From Cryptomeria japonica (lineage: Eukaryota; Streptophyta; Pinopsida; Cupressales; Cupressaceae): a DNA stretch of 64,000 nt. Each line of letters opens with the position of its first letter. Position 1 is the stretch's first letter. The stretch is from positions 147,035,349-147,099,348 of the forward strand of contig NC_081410.1 in NCBI RefSeq assembly GCF_030272615.1, written 5' to 3'. A model generated the notes under the pieces. That model had not been told where the DNA came from, did not search any database, and saw nothing but the letters and a program-made list of their open reading frames with translations. The position numbers and the translations under genes are program-made. Of the stretch, positions 34,248 through 46,983 are shown piece after piece.

Positions 34248-34849
34248 GCAAGGTCGCAATGCCACTTGATATATTTTATTAATAATAAATAATTTTTACA
34301 ACATATTTAAAAACTGGTTCAAACTGAGCTCCCAGAGAAAAGAACCAACAAGAAAAACTCTGGTCATTGCTCATCAACATGATTATAGAAGAGAAGTAGT
34401 GAACAATCCTCTAGCCGGAGCTAGTTACAAAATAGAGATTAGCAAAGGAGCATGCAGGCTCTTTTACACATAGGAGCATGCAAGCTCGTTTTACATAATA
34501 GGAGCATGCAAGCTTATTTACAAAATAAGTTCCTAGGATATCTTGAATGCCCTGCAACAAAGAACTCCTGCAATCAAAATTGACATGCCCTTGCACCAAA
34601 AAACAACTACAACCAAAAAAGATATATATACTACAAAACGCAGAGAATTTACAAGAAACGCAAGGTTCCAAAACATGACTGACACGAACGACATCAATAA
34701 CAACCAACTCATCATTAATGAATGCCAAGTGATGATCAAGTAAAGCAAAGTACCTCAAATCAAAACCAAATGGAATTATGAAAAGAAATACCTCACCAAG
34801 AGAAGAGAATATCAACTCGTATAAACAAGCAATCATATAATAAGAAAGA

Positions 34850-35540
34850 TTAAATCCTCAACTCTCTACAGGCTATAATTAATAGGTTTGGGAAGCTCAT
34901 CAAATCACCCCCCAATTGAGAGGAATCAATAACAGTTTTTTCACAACCCATATTAGCGAGGCAATCAGCCAATGCATTACCTTCACGATAAACATGTGAG
35001 ATGATGAGGTGCTCAAACGTATCAAGAAGAGTCCATATTTGCTCAAGAATATACCGAAAATGCCAATTATCATCTTTTCTTGCCTTGCAAGCATTAATGA
35101 CAATAGCTGAATCACCTTCAATATGAAGGTATTTGAAATTCAAATCCTTAGCCAAAACAAGACCTTCTAAAAGAGCACAAGCCTCGGCCATATTATTTGT
35201 GCCAGGAGAAATTGGCATAGCTTTTAATGCTAATAAAGAACCCAAATGATCACGAAAAACTATCCCTATTCCTGAATCACCAGGGTTTCCACGGGAGGAT
35301 CCATCAAAATTCAATTTACAAAAAGGGGCATTAGGAGGATGCCATTTTATGGAATTTTTGTCTACAGGTGTTTTCCGAATCCTTGGAAAGATAGGTGATA
35401 CAGGAATAATGATACTTTTCCAAGAAGAGATCATAAAATTGTCCAAAGAAAAGAACTCTGAATTCATGTTAAAATATTTTTGGACATGAGCATTAACTTG
35501 CTCAATAATACTTCTTTCCAAAATCCCAAGAACAACCGAT
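34850..35540 (-). pseudogene. LINE-2 RNase H domain
   Basis: Type I RNase H at the ORF2 C-terminus. It contains CKLNFDGSSRGNPGDSGIG (first Asp, about 35310), NNMAEACALLEGL (Glu, about 35190), IEGDSAIVINACK (Asp, about 35115) and HVYREGNALADCLANMGC (His and Asp, about 34990-34950), so all catalytic positions are present. It ends at the stop 34850 with the residues ACRELRI. A frameshift near 35540 separates it from the upstream zf-RVT part. Confidence 0.9.
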
Positions 35541-37754
35541 AAACCCGATGAGTCGCATCTAAAAATGCGCTTGTTTCTTTTCCCACCAAATGGCCCATAT
35601 GACTGAAGAGGGAATTATAAACCACAAACAAGCAAATAGAGAAGATGAATACAAAACTGGCCAAGACTGAAACATGTCCCATAAAGATAAAGGTAAAGGG
35701 CATGAAAGAGATAACTTTTGTAGGACAAAATGGCAACAACTACTCACAAACTCACAATGAAGAAAAAGATGATTGACATCTTCAAGAGCTTTACCACATA
35801 AGACACAAGAAAAGGAGGCTGCAATATTAAATTTGACTAAATGATCACTAGTCAAAATTTTATTTTGCAACGCGAGCCAACAAAAAACACCAGCTTTAGG
35901 TAATACTGAGTTATTCCAACAGAACAAAAAGGCACGATGAGGAACATTTTGATTGGCCATTTGTTGAATAGCAAAATATCCTTCTTTAATAGAGTAGTTT
36001 CTCGATTTAGAAGGGCACCAAATAAGTTGATCTTTGATGTTAGAAAGGAAAGCCACTCGGTCTTGTAAAACAGATTTAAAATTTTGAATTTCCTGCAAGG
36101 ACAATGGCAGAGTAGAGGGATCCTTCCATGAGACCTTGTGAGAAAACAGATCAACACTATCTACATAATCAACCAATCTAACTCCCTATGATTGAGAAAG
36201 AACAATTGAAACAGAAGCAAAAGAATCATGCTATGAAAGAGGAGGAAAGCCATTCCAGGAGTCTTTCCAAAAAAGAATATTCTCCCCTGAATGGACTTGC
36301 CATGAGAGAAAATTAGAGACCACTTCCCTACATGAGATCATAAAGTTCCAAATAGAAGACCCCTGTGGAGGATTAGAAATTGTGAAGATTCTAGCAGGGT
36401 TCTGGGAATCCAAATACATAGCCTGCATAATTTGGCACAACAAAGATTGGGGCTTAATATACATAGACCAAACTAGTTTGCCCCCAAAAGCCCTATTTTT
36501 TTTAGATAAGTCATGAATCCCAGCACCACCAACTTGCTTGGAAAGAGACATCTTGGTCAAAGAAATCAGTGGAATCTTTTTATCTTTTGTCATGTTGTTT
36601 TTCCAAAGAAAAGATCGAATAATCTTTTCAATTTGGGAGATCATTGATCTAGGAGCTTAAAGAACTGAGATATAGTAATTGGGAATGGCAGATAGGACAC
36701 TTTTAATGAGAAGTATCCTACTTGAAAGAGACAACCACCTAGCCTTCCAAGCAGAAATATGAGATTTAAGTCTCTTAATAACCGAATTCCAAATAGAAGA
36801 CTTAGCAGATCCCATAAAGAAAGGAATCCCCAAATAGGTAGAAGGAAGAGAGTCTACTGGGAAACCTAAGATATTCACAAGTCTATCAGCCACCAACTGA
36901 GGAGTATTAAAAATGAAGATCTTGGATTTATGGGGGCTAATCTGTTGGCTAGATCCAACAGTATAAGTATCTAGAATAAATTTAATATGAGTAGCCTCTT
37001 GAATAGAAGAAGACCCAAATAAAAGTGTATCATCGGCAAAAAGGTTATGAGTGATTGACATATCAGAGTTAGGAATTAATAACCCTTGCCAAAAGCCCAG
37101 ATCCCTTTGCTTAATAACCAATCGACTAAAAACTTCTACCATAATGATAAATAAGAAAGGAGATAAAGGATCTCCTTGTCTAACACCTTGGGTTGAAGAA
37201 AAGTATCCAACGGGAGCTCCATTAATGATGACAGAAAATGAAGCAGTAGAAATACAACTCTTGATCCATTTACACCAACTTTCAGAGAAACCAAATTTTC
37301 TCAAAACTTTGAGCAAAAAAGCCTAGCAAACTTTATCATAAGCCTTCATCATATCAAGTTTGACCACAAAAGCTGGGATATTGGACGAATTTATGGAATG
37401 TAAAGTTTCATGAGCAACAATTCCTCCCTCATGAGTTTCCCGACCCAGAACAAAACCTCCTTGTTGAGGAGAGATGATATGAGGAAGGAGAATTTTAAGT
37501 CTTAAATAAATAGCCTTGGTGAAGATTTTGTAAATAGAGTTGCACAAAGAAATGGGTCTAAATTCAACAAAAGTTTGGGGATTCTTAGATTTCGGGATAA
37601 GGGCAATATAAGTGATGTTAAATTTTTTAAGGATATACCCACCCCTCCTAGACTCTTCCAAAGCCATTAATAAGTGAAAACCAATAAAACCCCAACATTT
37701 CTGAAAGAACAAGATAGTAAACCCATTAGGTCCTGGAGCTTTGTCAGGGGCCAT
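35541..37754 (-). pseudogene. LINE-2 reverse transcriptase and zf-RVT
   Basis: RT starts MAPDKAPGPNGFTILFFQ (37754) and continues ALIPKSKNPQTFVEFRPISLCN and VVKLDMMKAYDKVC. A TAG at 37323-37325 stands where related RTs have Trp (TGG to TAG). Then come GVRQGDPLSPFLF (about 37190) and the catalytic FADD at 37029-37040. A TAA at 36657-36659 follows IPNYYISVL; the thumb continues in another frame (36644-36231). The zf-RVT region lies at 36176-35559 with CWNNSVLPKAGVFCWLALQN and the zinc site SCVLCGKALEDVNHLFLHC. Overall order and spacing are those of a complete plant LINE ORF2. Confidence 0.92.
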
Positions 37755-39140
37755 GGAAAAACAACAGAATGAAGCTCATCTAAAGAAAAAGGCCTCATAA
37801 GAAAGTCATTATCCTCATGGGAAACAAGGTAGGGTATAGAATCTAAAAGCAAATCCACATGATGATCCATGGATGAAGAAGAAAAAGAAGGAGACAACAA
37901 CTCCTTAAAAAAAGACACCCCCTCCTCTCTAATCTGCTGATCTAAATTAAGGACATAACCAGACTTAGAATCCTTAATACTAAAAATTGTAGAAGCAACT
38001 CTTTTAAGCTTGGCTTCAGCTTGAAAGAAGGTAGTATTCCTGTCACCTTCTTTAAGCCAAACCTCACGACACTTTTGCTCCCAATAGATTTCAACCCGCG
38101 AGCAAAGGATCTCCCAGTAAGCTTGCAATTTCTTTTGAGCATCATTAGTGGAGGAATTAGTTCCATGTCTAATAATCTCCTCATTAACAACCTTCAAATC
38201 ATTGGCAACTGTCTCTTTTTCATGAAAAATATTCTTAAAGACCAATTTATTCCAAGCCATAATTTGAGATTTCACGAATTTCAGTTTGGAATAAAATTGG
38301 AACATCTTAGTCCCTTTGCAAAACGGAGCACCTATCCACCATTGCTTTAATAAAGAAAGAAAATGAGGATGAGTGAACCACATTTTCTCAAACTTAAAAG
38401 AAGGTCTAACAGAGGGAACATGATCCAATTTATCAAAATTGAGCAAAATTGGGAAATGGTCAGAATCTGAGGAGGTAAGAATCTCAGAAGAAAAGGAAAA
38501 GTTGCTCAAATGTAGGTTTAGGGAAATAAGAAATCTGTCAAGGCGAGAGGCAATCTGGCATTTAGATCTCCTATTAGTCCAAGTGAAAGAACCATTAGAA
38601 GGGAAAATATTGAATAACGCATTGTTTTGTACAAAGGAAGAAAAGTCATTGATAACCTTCTGAGCTGTAGGATATTTACCCCCTCTTTTTTCATTCGAGG
38701 AAAGGAGAGAATTAAAATCACCCCCAAGCATAATAAAAAAATCATCATATCGTAAAAATAATTCAGATAAGGAATCCCATAAGTCGGTTTTATCTGAAGG
38801 AGAAGTCGGACCATAAATATTAAACAAAACAAAATAGACTTCAAACTAGTTAACTTTTAACAACTGCCAATGAGAAGCAAAAGATAACATCTCAACTTTG
38901 ACTGATTTAGGATTCCATAAAGTTATAAGACCACCAGAAGCACCCAAAGAAGGAACATGAAGGAACATGAACAACTTTCCAAAGGGACCATTTGGAAATT
39001 ATGTTATCAAAAGAATCTTGAGAAAGTTTAGACTCTTGCAATAAGATGATGTCCACTTTTGAAGATTCAAGAAATTTCTTGATCCTTCCCCTTTTGTCAC
39101 GAGCATTTAAGCCCCTGACATTCCAAGATAAAATCCTCAT
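37667..39140 (-). pseudogene. LINE-2 ORF2 N-terminus, endonuclease
   Basis: ATG 39140 opens MRILSWNVRGLNARDKRGRI and LLQESKL, the start of an EEP-fold endonuclease. A 10-bp tandem duplication (AGGAACATGA twice, 38951-38970) shifts the frame. A stop near 38846 interrupts, and the frame resumes at 38827 with GGDFNSLLSSNEKRGG, SFTWTNRRSKCQIASRLDRFL and SDSDHFPILLNF, which carry the expected catalytic Asp, Asn and His. It then runs through the linker to the RT border, where one more frameshift occurs near 37750. Confidence 0.9.
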
Positions 39141-41315
39141 TTATCATAAGGAGAGCAACATGCCCTCCTTGTTTTGACATGGGAAGAAAATTTCTCTACA
39201 ATAGTGGATTGAATACCAGCTGCAATCTCCTCCTTTATTTTAGCCAATTTTGGTTTTTGACCCCTCTTCTTAGGAGTTTTAACAATAGGGGGGGGAAACC
39301 GAAGGAGATTGCTCCAAGGCTAGCTTCTGAGAGAAATCAAATCCATACACATTAGAAACAATTGAAGAAGGACTATCAATAAGATTCGCATCCACACCTT
39401 CCACTGAATTTGGCTGAGAAAAGGAAACATGACAGCCATCATGAACAGGCCCCGAAGAGGCATAAGCAAAAGAAAAAGAAAATTCAGGAAATTCCTTTGC
39501 AACAATCTCATCAAATAGATCAGAAGAAACTGAAAATAAAATATCCAAAGCAATAAGTTGAATCTTCTCTTCAGAAATGGAAAGAGAAGAAGGAGACCTT
39601 GGAATGGGTAAAAAAAAATCACTATCAAAAATCAAACTATGAACAGTTTTGGTATCATCCACCAGACCCACAAAAGAAGAACGAGGAGAAGAATTAACAG
39701 AACAATGGTTTGTGCAACCATTCAAAGGTAATAACAATTTTGGAAACGGAACTGAAGGACAAGAAATTTGAAAAAAACTCGCAGAGGAGAACAGAAAAGG
39801 TTCAAAACAAAATTCAGAAGACCAATAATCCTTGAAAGGACTAGGAAGAAACTTAATAGAACAAAATCGATGAATGGCAGACAGAAAAGAGAAGAACATG
39901 ACCAGAGAGCAGAGAAAAGTAAAATCCATCAGAGGCACATCACATACTGTATATCCAGAAAAAGGAATGAGAGATGTAACAGAAAGAGGTAAAGGAGCAG
40001 AATCCTTAACAGTATGATCCTTTAAAGACTGGCGATCCTTACTTTTAAAAAGGGAACATTGGCGAAAATTAGATGAAAAATCTGAACAAACTTGTAAAGG
40101 TGCATCAGAATTACCACAACATTGAGAGGTGAAATGGCCAGGTAACGGAGCACAAGAATGAATAGCAATCGAATCTTGAATCACCACAGGCTGAATCCAT
40201 GCACCATATTTGGAGCAAATAGTAATCTCAGAGGGAATGGGTTTAGACAGATTTAATAACAAGCAAACCCTAACCGGAAGATGAGGTCGTTCGAAAGGAA
40301 CTAAATCATGCTTAATAAAAATGCCCAATTTGTTTGCCAAGATTTCAACCATATACATATCACGATACTCCAAAGGAAGACCCGGGAAAGTTACCCATAA
40401 AGGCATAAACTGTGGCTTCACCGATTGAATATCAAAATTAGGAGACCAAGCATAGGTAAAAATTCCTATCCCAAAACAAAACCACCCTTTAAATTTATGC
40501 ACACAATCCCTATACTTTTCAGAATCGAAAATCACAGTGAAATATAGAGAATCTTTATCAAACAAAAATAAATCCTTCATACCATCCCAATTAGACTTTG
40601 CCCATGTTAACAATTTACCAAAAGAAATCGGAGAAAGAAGCTTACCAATGAGGGCAGTAGAATGCAATAACTTCACAGAGTCCTGAATCATGTAATCGGG
40701 GAATATAACCTGATACTGCACAGAAGAATGCGGATTACCCCTTATCGAATTGGAAAATGCAAAGGGAGAGTTATGGGGAAGTGGATTTGGATGGAAGGGA
40801 GCTCGTTTAGCAACATGAATGCCATTTGGGGAAGAAAGGAAGTGAGGGTTCGAAACCAAAGTGTTATTTGGCCAGGTGACATAAGATGGGAGGGAAGGAT
40901 TACAATCTTGGGAGGGAGATCCAAAAGAAGCTAATGGGGAAAAACCATTAGGATGCAGGGAGCCATCACAGATGTCGAATGGCGGTTGAGGCGAAACATA
41001 CCTATGCTTCCTAGGTTTTTTAGAACCAAAAAAGGAATGAAAATGCTTAAAACGAGTCTTTGGGTGATCAACAGGATGAGGACCTAGAATGCCCTGAAAT
41101 ATTAATGCCTTGGGAACATAAGATTTATAATAAGAACGCGAAGGTTTTGGAACAGAATTACCTGTAAATTTGCGAAAATATGACGAAGTTGGCATGAATT
41201 TGTCATAAGCCAAGTCACGCCAGCGACCATCCTTGACAATCCATTGAGGAGAATGATCAGAAGTTTGTAGTTGAGCCAAATCATGATCATCAAATGGCAC
41301 ATCTGCCCATCGCAT
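39139..41315 (-). pseudogene. LINE-2 ORF1, DUF4283-type protein
   Basis: ATG 41315 opens MRWADVPFDDHDLAQLQTSD and the frame is open for 678 codons to a TAA at 39279. A DUF4283-like RNA-binding domain lies at about 40640-40180 (GKLLTWAKSNWDGMKDLFLF, AWSPNFDIQSVKPQFMPLWV, FPGLPLEYRDMYMVEILANK). A CAPLPGHFTSQC segment (about 40155) may be a decayed zinc knuckle. At a run of eight G (39288-39295) a slip appears to have changed frame: in the neighbouring frame a Lys-rich tail (KTPKKRGQKPK) continues and ends in a TGA that overlaps the ORF2 ATG as ATGA. I take that as the ancestral ORF1 end. Confidence 0.85.
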
Positions 41316-42200
41316 CTGCCTGTTCGCTATTCCTTTAATGTCCTGTCAGCTATCAGCTGGCAAATGCTAGTTATGAAGGAATTGAAACTAATAGTAGCCA
41401 AAATTGTAAGGTCTGAATTGATTCTAAAGCCTGTTCATAAAGCCGTCTTCCGTAGATTTGCAATCATTTCAAACCATGAGATTATATCGATTTGAAGAAT
41501 TCTGGCAAACAGTTCATGTGCCTATCTCTGTTCCATTCATTTTGCTTGAGAGCTTTGAAACCCCTTTTCAACGAGTCCATTTCCTGCATATTTGTAATAG
41601 TGGCATTCCATGTGGTCGGCCTTTATACCAGACAATTGCATTTATTCGAAAGTTTCAGAAGCCTTTTCTATAACATGCATACCCACAATCAGTGCATTTC
41701 ATGAGATTACATCCATTGAGGCATTTTGTCGAACAACTCAGTTACATTGTCCATGACTCCATATTCTGAATGTAGATGCGATAGAGACAAGTGTGAAGCC
41801 TTCAACATGTATCTTCCTCCCAACCTAGAATGTGGATGAGCAGGCCAACCTTCTCTCTCTTAACTGCTAAGGAAGGAAATTGGAGATGGAATCAACTTGC
41901 CTTCCCTAGGCATGCTTGAAAGGAGTTAGCATAAATCCAAGCTGCTGCAACCCCCTTCTCGATTCGATCTCTGGTCGTCCAAGCACTGTGGAGATTCAAG
42001 TTGAAATCTAAATGCTGATACAAAGCCAGATTCGGTTGCCGAAAACTGCTCTTACAGAGAAAGGCTGAGGATCCCCGGTTAACAAACAAACATTTTTCTC
42101 GCCGATTCAATGAGTAAACGAATCAAAATGCAAATCAAAACCAGAAAATGAGACTCTGAAAATTGTGAGAACGACAGGGAGTGTTAACACTTGTGATGTA
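41316..42200 (-). other. Putative 5' UTR of LINE-2
   Basis: About 0.9 kb upstream of ORF1 with higher GC than the flanks and no coding motif. A 72-codon minus-strand open stretch (42110-41892) has no recognisable similarity. The boundary with the AT-rich DNA near 42200 is inferred from the composition change only. Confidence 0.4.
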
Positions 42201-43039
42201 GTTATGTTCTTAGTGATAGTCATGCAAAAGTTTTTTATTCACTAATTCCAATCAAATAAAACTTAATTTTTTTTTGTGTTCAACTCTTTCTTGGTGTACA
42301 ATATTTTGAGGTCCTTTCAAAATCCTCCTCTTTTTCATAGCTAAAAGTATTTATTTTATCAAAAACATTGTCTAAAATCTTAAAAATATTGGTGACGTTA
42401 ATATTGTTTCTCATTAACTCTTGGTACATTTGTGATCTTAGTCAAACTAATATGATAAAATTATCTACAAAGTGTGCAAATCTAAAATTTGTTCCTTTTA
42501 TGAGATTACCATTAAGATTATGCATAGATGCATACACAAAAAAAGTAAGAATTAAAATCAACAAAACATATTACATCATAGGATTTACATAGATAAATCC
42601 TTTAAAAAAAACTCAACTAGAGAAAAAGGATAACTATGTTTAAACTTCAATGTACATCAAATAATATCAAAACACCAACACTCTAAACTTTGATAATATT
42701 ATATTAGCACTTATGTACCTATAAATAATATCATGAAAGTGCCCATCTACTCAAATATATATGTAGAAGAGGTCAATATGACAAATAATTTTACCAAAAT
42801 AACAGGGACCAAGACTATGGTATAGTACAAAAGCCCCATGCCAACCTTGGAGAGCAACTTTTGAGAATAACATATGCATCAATTTGTTCACATGGGTGTC
42901 ACATGGGCTCAATCAATGGGTCCCTAAATAGGATACATTACTGCAAAGGCATCTTTGACCACTAACTTCTTGGCAAATCACATCCTCAAGTGTAGCACTC
43001 CATTTTGAAGTATACTAGTTCTCATGTGGGTCCCATTCA
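42201..43039. other. Intergenic AT-rich DNA
   Basis: I see no gene, RNA or recognisable transposon here. It precedes the second copy of the segmental repeat and may belong to it, but I could not align it confidently with 5900-6200. Confidence 0.5.
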
Positions 43040-46000
43040 TCATAAACATATTCTCCATTGGAAGTTGTTATTATCTTGTACATACACCTCTATTGTACAT
43101 ATGCATGCTTTATCTTTTATTATTTTATTCCCTCCACTCCTTATACCTTTTCTATTTTGGTTTGCTCCCTAGAGATCTTCTACATGGATTTCCACTCTTC
43201 CTACAAGAGGCATACATTCCCAACTAAATCTTAGTGGTGATTACCCTAAAAGAAAAATTAATTTGCTAAGTCATGTGTCCCCTTCATTTTCGGGGTCCTA
43301 CTTTACCCATCATTAATATCTTATTCTAGAAAATTCCTTCAATGACCTTCCTTAGTAACAAATATTCTTGGTGTTATGTTTATCCTCCCCTTATACCTTT
43401 TTCATGTGCATAAATCTCAAAAATGTCAAAAGTATCTAAGCATGGGAGGTTTGTATTATTCTCCTATTATGGGTGGGGAATCTATCTTTTTTGTGTTGAC
43501 ATAACTTTCCTTCATCCCATGCTTCCCTAATTCGACCTATGCTCTTATTCCTTTTAATTCTATTATATTTTAAGGTTTTCTCACCATGGAAATTTTAAGC
43601 TTTTTGAAAAATTTCCTTGAATTCCCTTTAAAGGATATTACTACCCCAATTCCCAATCCCTATAGTATTAGATATTCCCAAATCCTAATTATCTCCATGT
43701 GATGGACTTCCAAACTTTTATTTATCGTCATGCTTAAATGGTATGTATTATTCTAGGAGCCTAAAACCTACCACCCCGCCATCCAAGTGGGCTTTTAGAA
43801 TTTAATTTCGCTTAGTTTCTATAGTATTGGGTATATAATTTATCTTAAGTCCACACCCCTCAACGATATTTAACATGTCAAATTTCCGACCCTTAACCTA
43901 CCTTAGTATGAAATCATTTACAAACATTTAGATTGTCTTATCACTCACTCTGAAGTCATGTAGAGTACTCTAAAAGCCTAATCCCCACTTTCCCACTCCC
44001 TTGTCTTCCTTGAACCTTCAAATTTATTCATCCCATTATATCTCTTGCATTAAGAACTGTAAAATCCTAATCCACACTATCATATGTAATGGGATTTCCA
44101 ACCTCATTTCTCCACTCACCTTGGCATCCTTGTATCTAAATTTATGATTTTCATCCCTATCCATCTCTTACACCATTTGGTATGTAAATCCTTGAACCCT
44201 CAACTTTGAACCTCCAAGGGATTTTTTACCTTGTTCACATCCTTTGAGAAAGCATTTTATTAGATCCCACCACTTGAATTCCAAATTTCATTTACCTCCA
44301 TGCACAATCCAATATGCCATAATGGTCCCAAATGGACTTGACATAAGAAACGTTAACTTTCAATTGCCTCCTAGAACACACGAGGCCCTCAAGGATGTTG
44401 TTTTGAGTATATTCTCATATGAATATGGTGCAAGTGGACATGAGTGGCTTGAAATCTTTGTTGAAAACTCATACAAATTCTCATCCATATTATATTTAGT
44501 GAAATTGTAATGCTATATATATACATAGTTTCAATATTTCAATTAGGGTTGGTCATTGGGCCAATTTCTTGGTTTTAAGAATCTTATACTGGTTCTAAGG
44601 CATTTAGCAATGCACATTTGGTTTGTAAGGAGATTATATACATTATGCAATTCATAGGAAGGGTAGTCTCTGAATGTAGTGCTTATTAATGGATGTCTCT
44701 ATGAATATTTTTAATGATTCAAGGGGATTCTTGAACTTGGTTGCATATTCCTTCTTTCCACATTTTCTAGTATAAATTTATTAGGGGTTAAATGCATGTG
44801 ACAATTTCTATTCTATAACAAACTCTTTTGTAATGGTTTTTGCTTCATTCCATGTGGGTTTTTGTATTACTAAGATGGATTATTCAACATATCTAGTTAG
44901 ATGATATGTTATTTGTTATTTGTATTTGCATATACATTTGGTACAATTATGTTTTGCAAGCGTGTCCTCTTCTTCCTTATAACTTATGACTTTGTTCCCA
45001 AAGGAGTATAGGCATTGGTTTGGTTGGTGATAGGTCAGTCATGTTTTACCTAATTGTTTATCTATTCTTTGTAATTAGGTTTCTTCATGTACTTATGAAG
45101 CTGTGAACACCCCCACCCCCACACCTTTGGAAATGCCCTCCCTAGTTTAGTTGAGAAGAAATATGAAAGTGAGCTTATCCACTCACAAAAACTGGTCCTT
45201 CATGCTATTGTTGATCGTAAGTCTTGTCCCTCACATATGTTGACACTCATAGTCTTAGGTTTTGGTGTTGGTATTTAAGATTTGCAGAGATACATATTTG
45301 AGAACCAACGTGACATTCTACTATATCAAATCAATGAGCCTCAATTTAGGTCCACACATAAATTAAGCTTATATTGTATACCTCTTGATAAATCTTATCC
45401 TTTTAATTAGATATATTCACTTAAATAATTAAAAGTCACTTTTGTCAATGGAATAACAATTAGCTAAATATAACACATTCAATATTTATTATTTTCTTAC
45501 AATATGTTAGGATTAATTAAAAACTAGCCGTCAGCATTAAATTCCAAAAAAGTTGGAACTAACTCCAAAAAACATGGAAGCTGACCAATTATTACTCTAG
45601 TTAAAAAAATAATCAGCACTTCAATGAACGTGATGCATTTTTCATTTTAAAAAGCTTACCAATTTTAATACTATTGATTTTGTGTAGAGCTAAGAAAAAT
45701 AATATTTTGCTCTATACATATCTTGAAAGATTAGTTATATTTTTATTATTACAGATATTTATGTTTACTTTTATTAAAATAATGTTTTTAAAAATTTAAT
45801 TAAAAAATAAGAATTTGAATTCATTTATCTAATAAATTATAGACATATAGGTAAACCATTCTATTTTAAAATATCAATATACTAATATAATAATATTTTT
45901 ATTATAAACGAAAAATTTGAAATTTTAATTAATAACAACACATGATTTGTTACACATAACTTAATATTTGACTTTGAAATTGTAATACAAGTAGTGCTCA

Positions 46001-46560
46001 TACTTATATTTTTTTAAAATTATGTAAAAAAATAGTGCAATTTAAAAAATATTTAACATTTATAAATGTGTTAGGAATTTTTTCTTTAAAATAAAAAAAG
46101 TAGCACATCAAATCTAATATGAATAATTAAATTAAATATTTTAAATGGAAACATGCATATGTTTTTTTGTTTTAAACGATGCTAGAAATAAAAAAATAAA
46201 ACCCAATATGAAATTAAATTTCTAAATGGAAATGTGTCCATCCTTGACTTTTTATTTATTGTAATTATATTTTATATTAGAAATTATTTTGATGCAACAT
46301 AGTTCTATTAATTTTTAGATCTAAAAGAATAAAATAGAATTTCAATCTAACTCTTCTTTTTTCATTTATATAATTTCAATCCAACTTTTTCTTTTTAATT
46401 CATAGAAAACCAAAAAAAAATTGAATTACATCTTTCAAAGAAAAAAAAATTATAATTCTTATGATTTAGATATAAAATGGAAAGAAAAATAATGATTTTA
46501 TATAATAACATGTATAATATAATAGATTACGATATTAGCACATCTATATTTTTTTAAAAA
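43040..46560 (+). repeat. Segmental duplication copy 2
   Basis: This is the collinear second copy of the repeat whose first copy is scattered over 6200-34125. Its parts match 6200-8100, 16005-16240, 22800-22929 and 33340-34090 in that order. None of the three large insertions is present, so it approximates the pre-insertion state. Near 45095-45121 a stretch of about 300 bp is replaced by a 27-bp insertion. Scattered open stretches such as 44244-44510 (plus) have no motif and are not conserved in copy 1. Confidence 0.65.
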
Positions 46561-46983
46561 TATTTTAAAGTAGGTCGAAGAAATTTATTTAAAGATAGTT
46601 GTTGAAGATTAATACAATCTAATTAAAAATTAACATAATCTAATTGAATGTAGCTAAACCTATATGAATGGCTGGCTTAGAGGAAAAGATAATGCCAATC
46701 TATTTTTCTATTAGATCGATTTTCAACTTAAATAGAATTTAGAAAGTGGATGTACATAAAATCCATTTTAAGGATATCATTCTTATTTTTTATATAACAT
46801 AGTTTTATTAATATATATATTTTATTGTTATAACATGAAAGGCATTTGCCCGAGTCAAAATGGTTATTGTTGCTACATATAGTAGCATAACCTATGCTAT
46901 TGTAAAGGCAAGCAAAATTTCTTACACGAATTAGTAGGCACAAAGTTTGCGAAACACTCTACCAAATGACTAAGAAAAAATAA

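Noticed and set aside
44244-44510. 88-codon plus-strand ORF in segmental copy 2
   Set aside because: Not conserved as a frame in copy 1 and without a recognisable motif.
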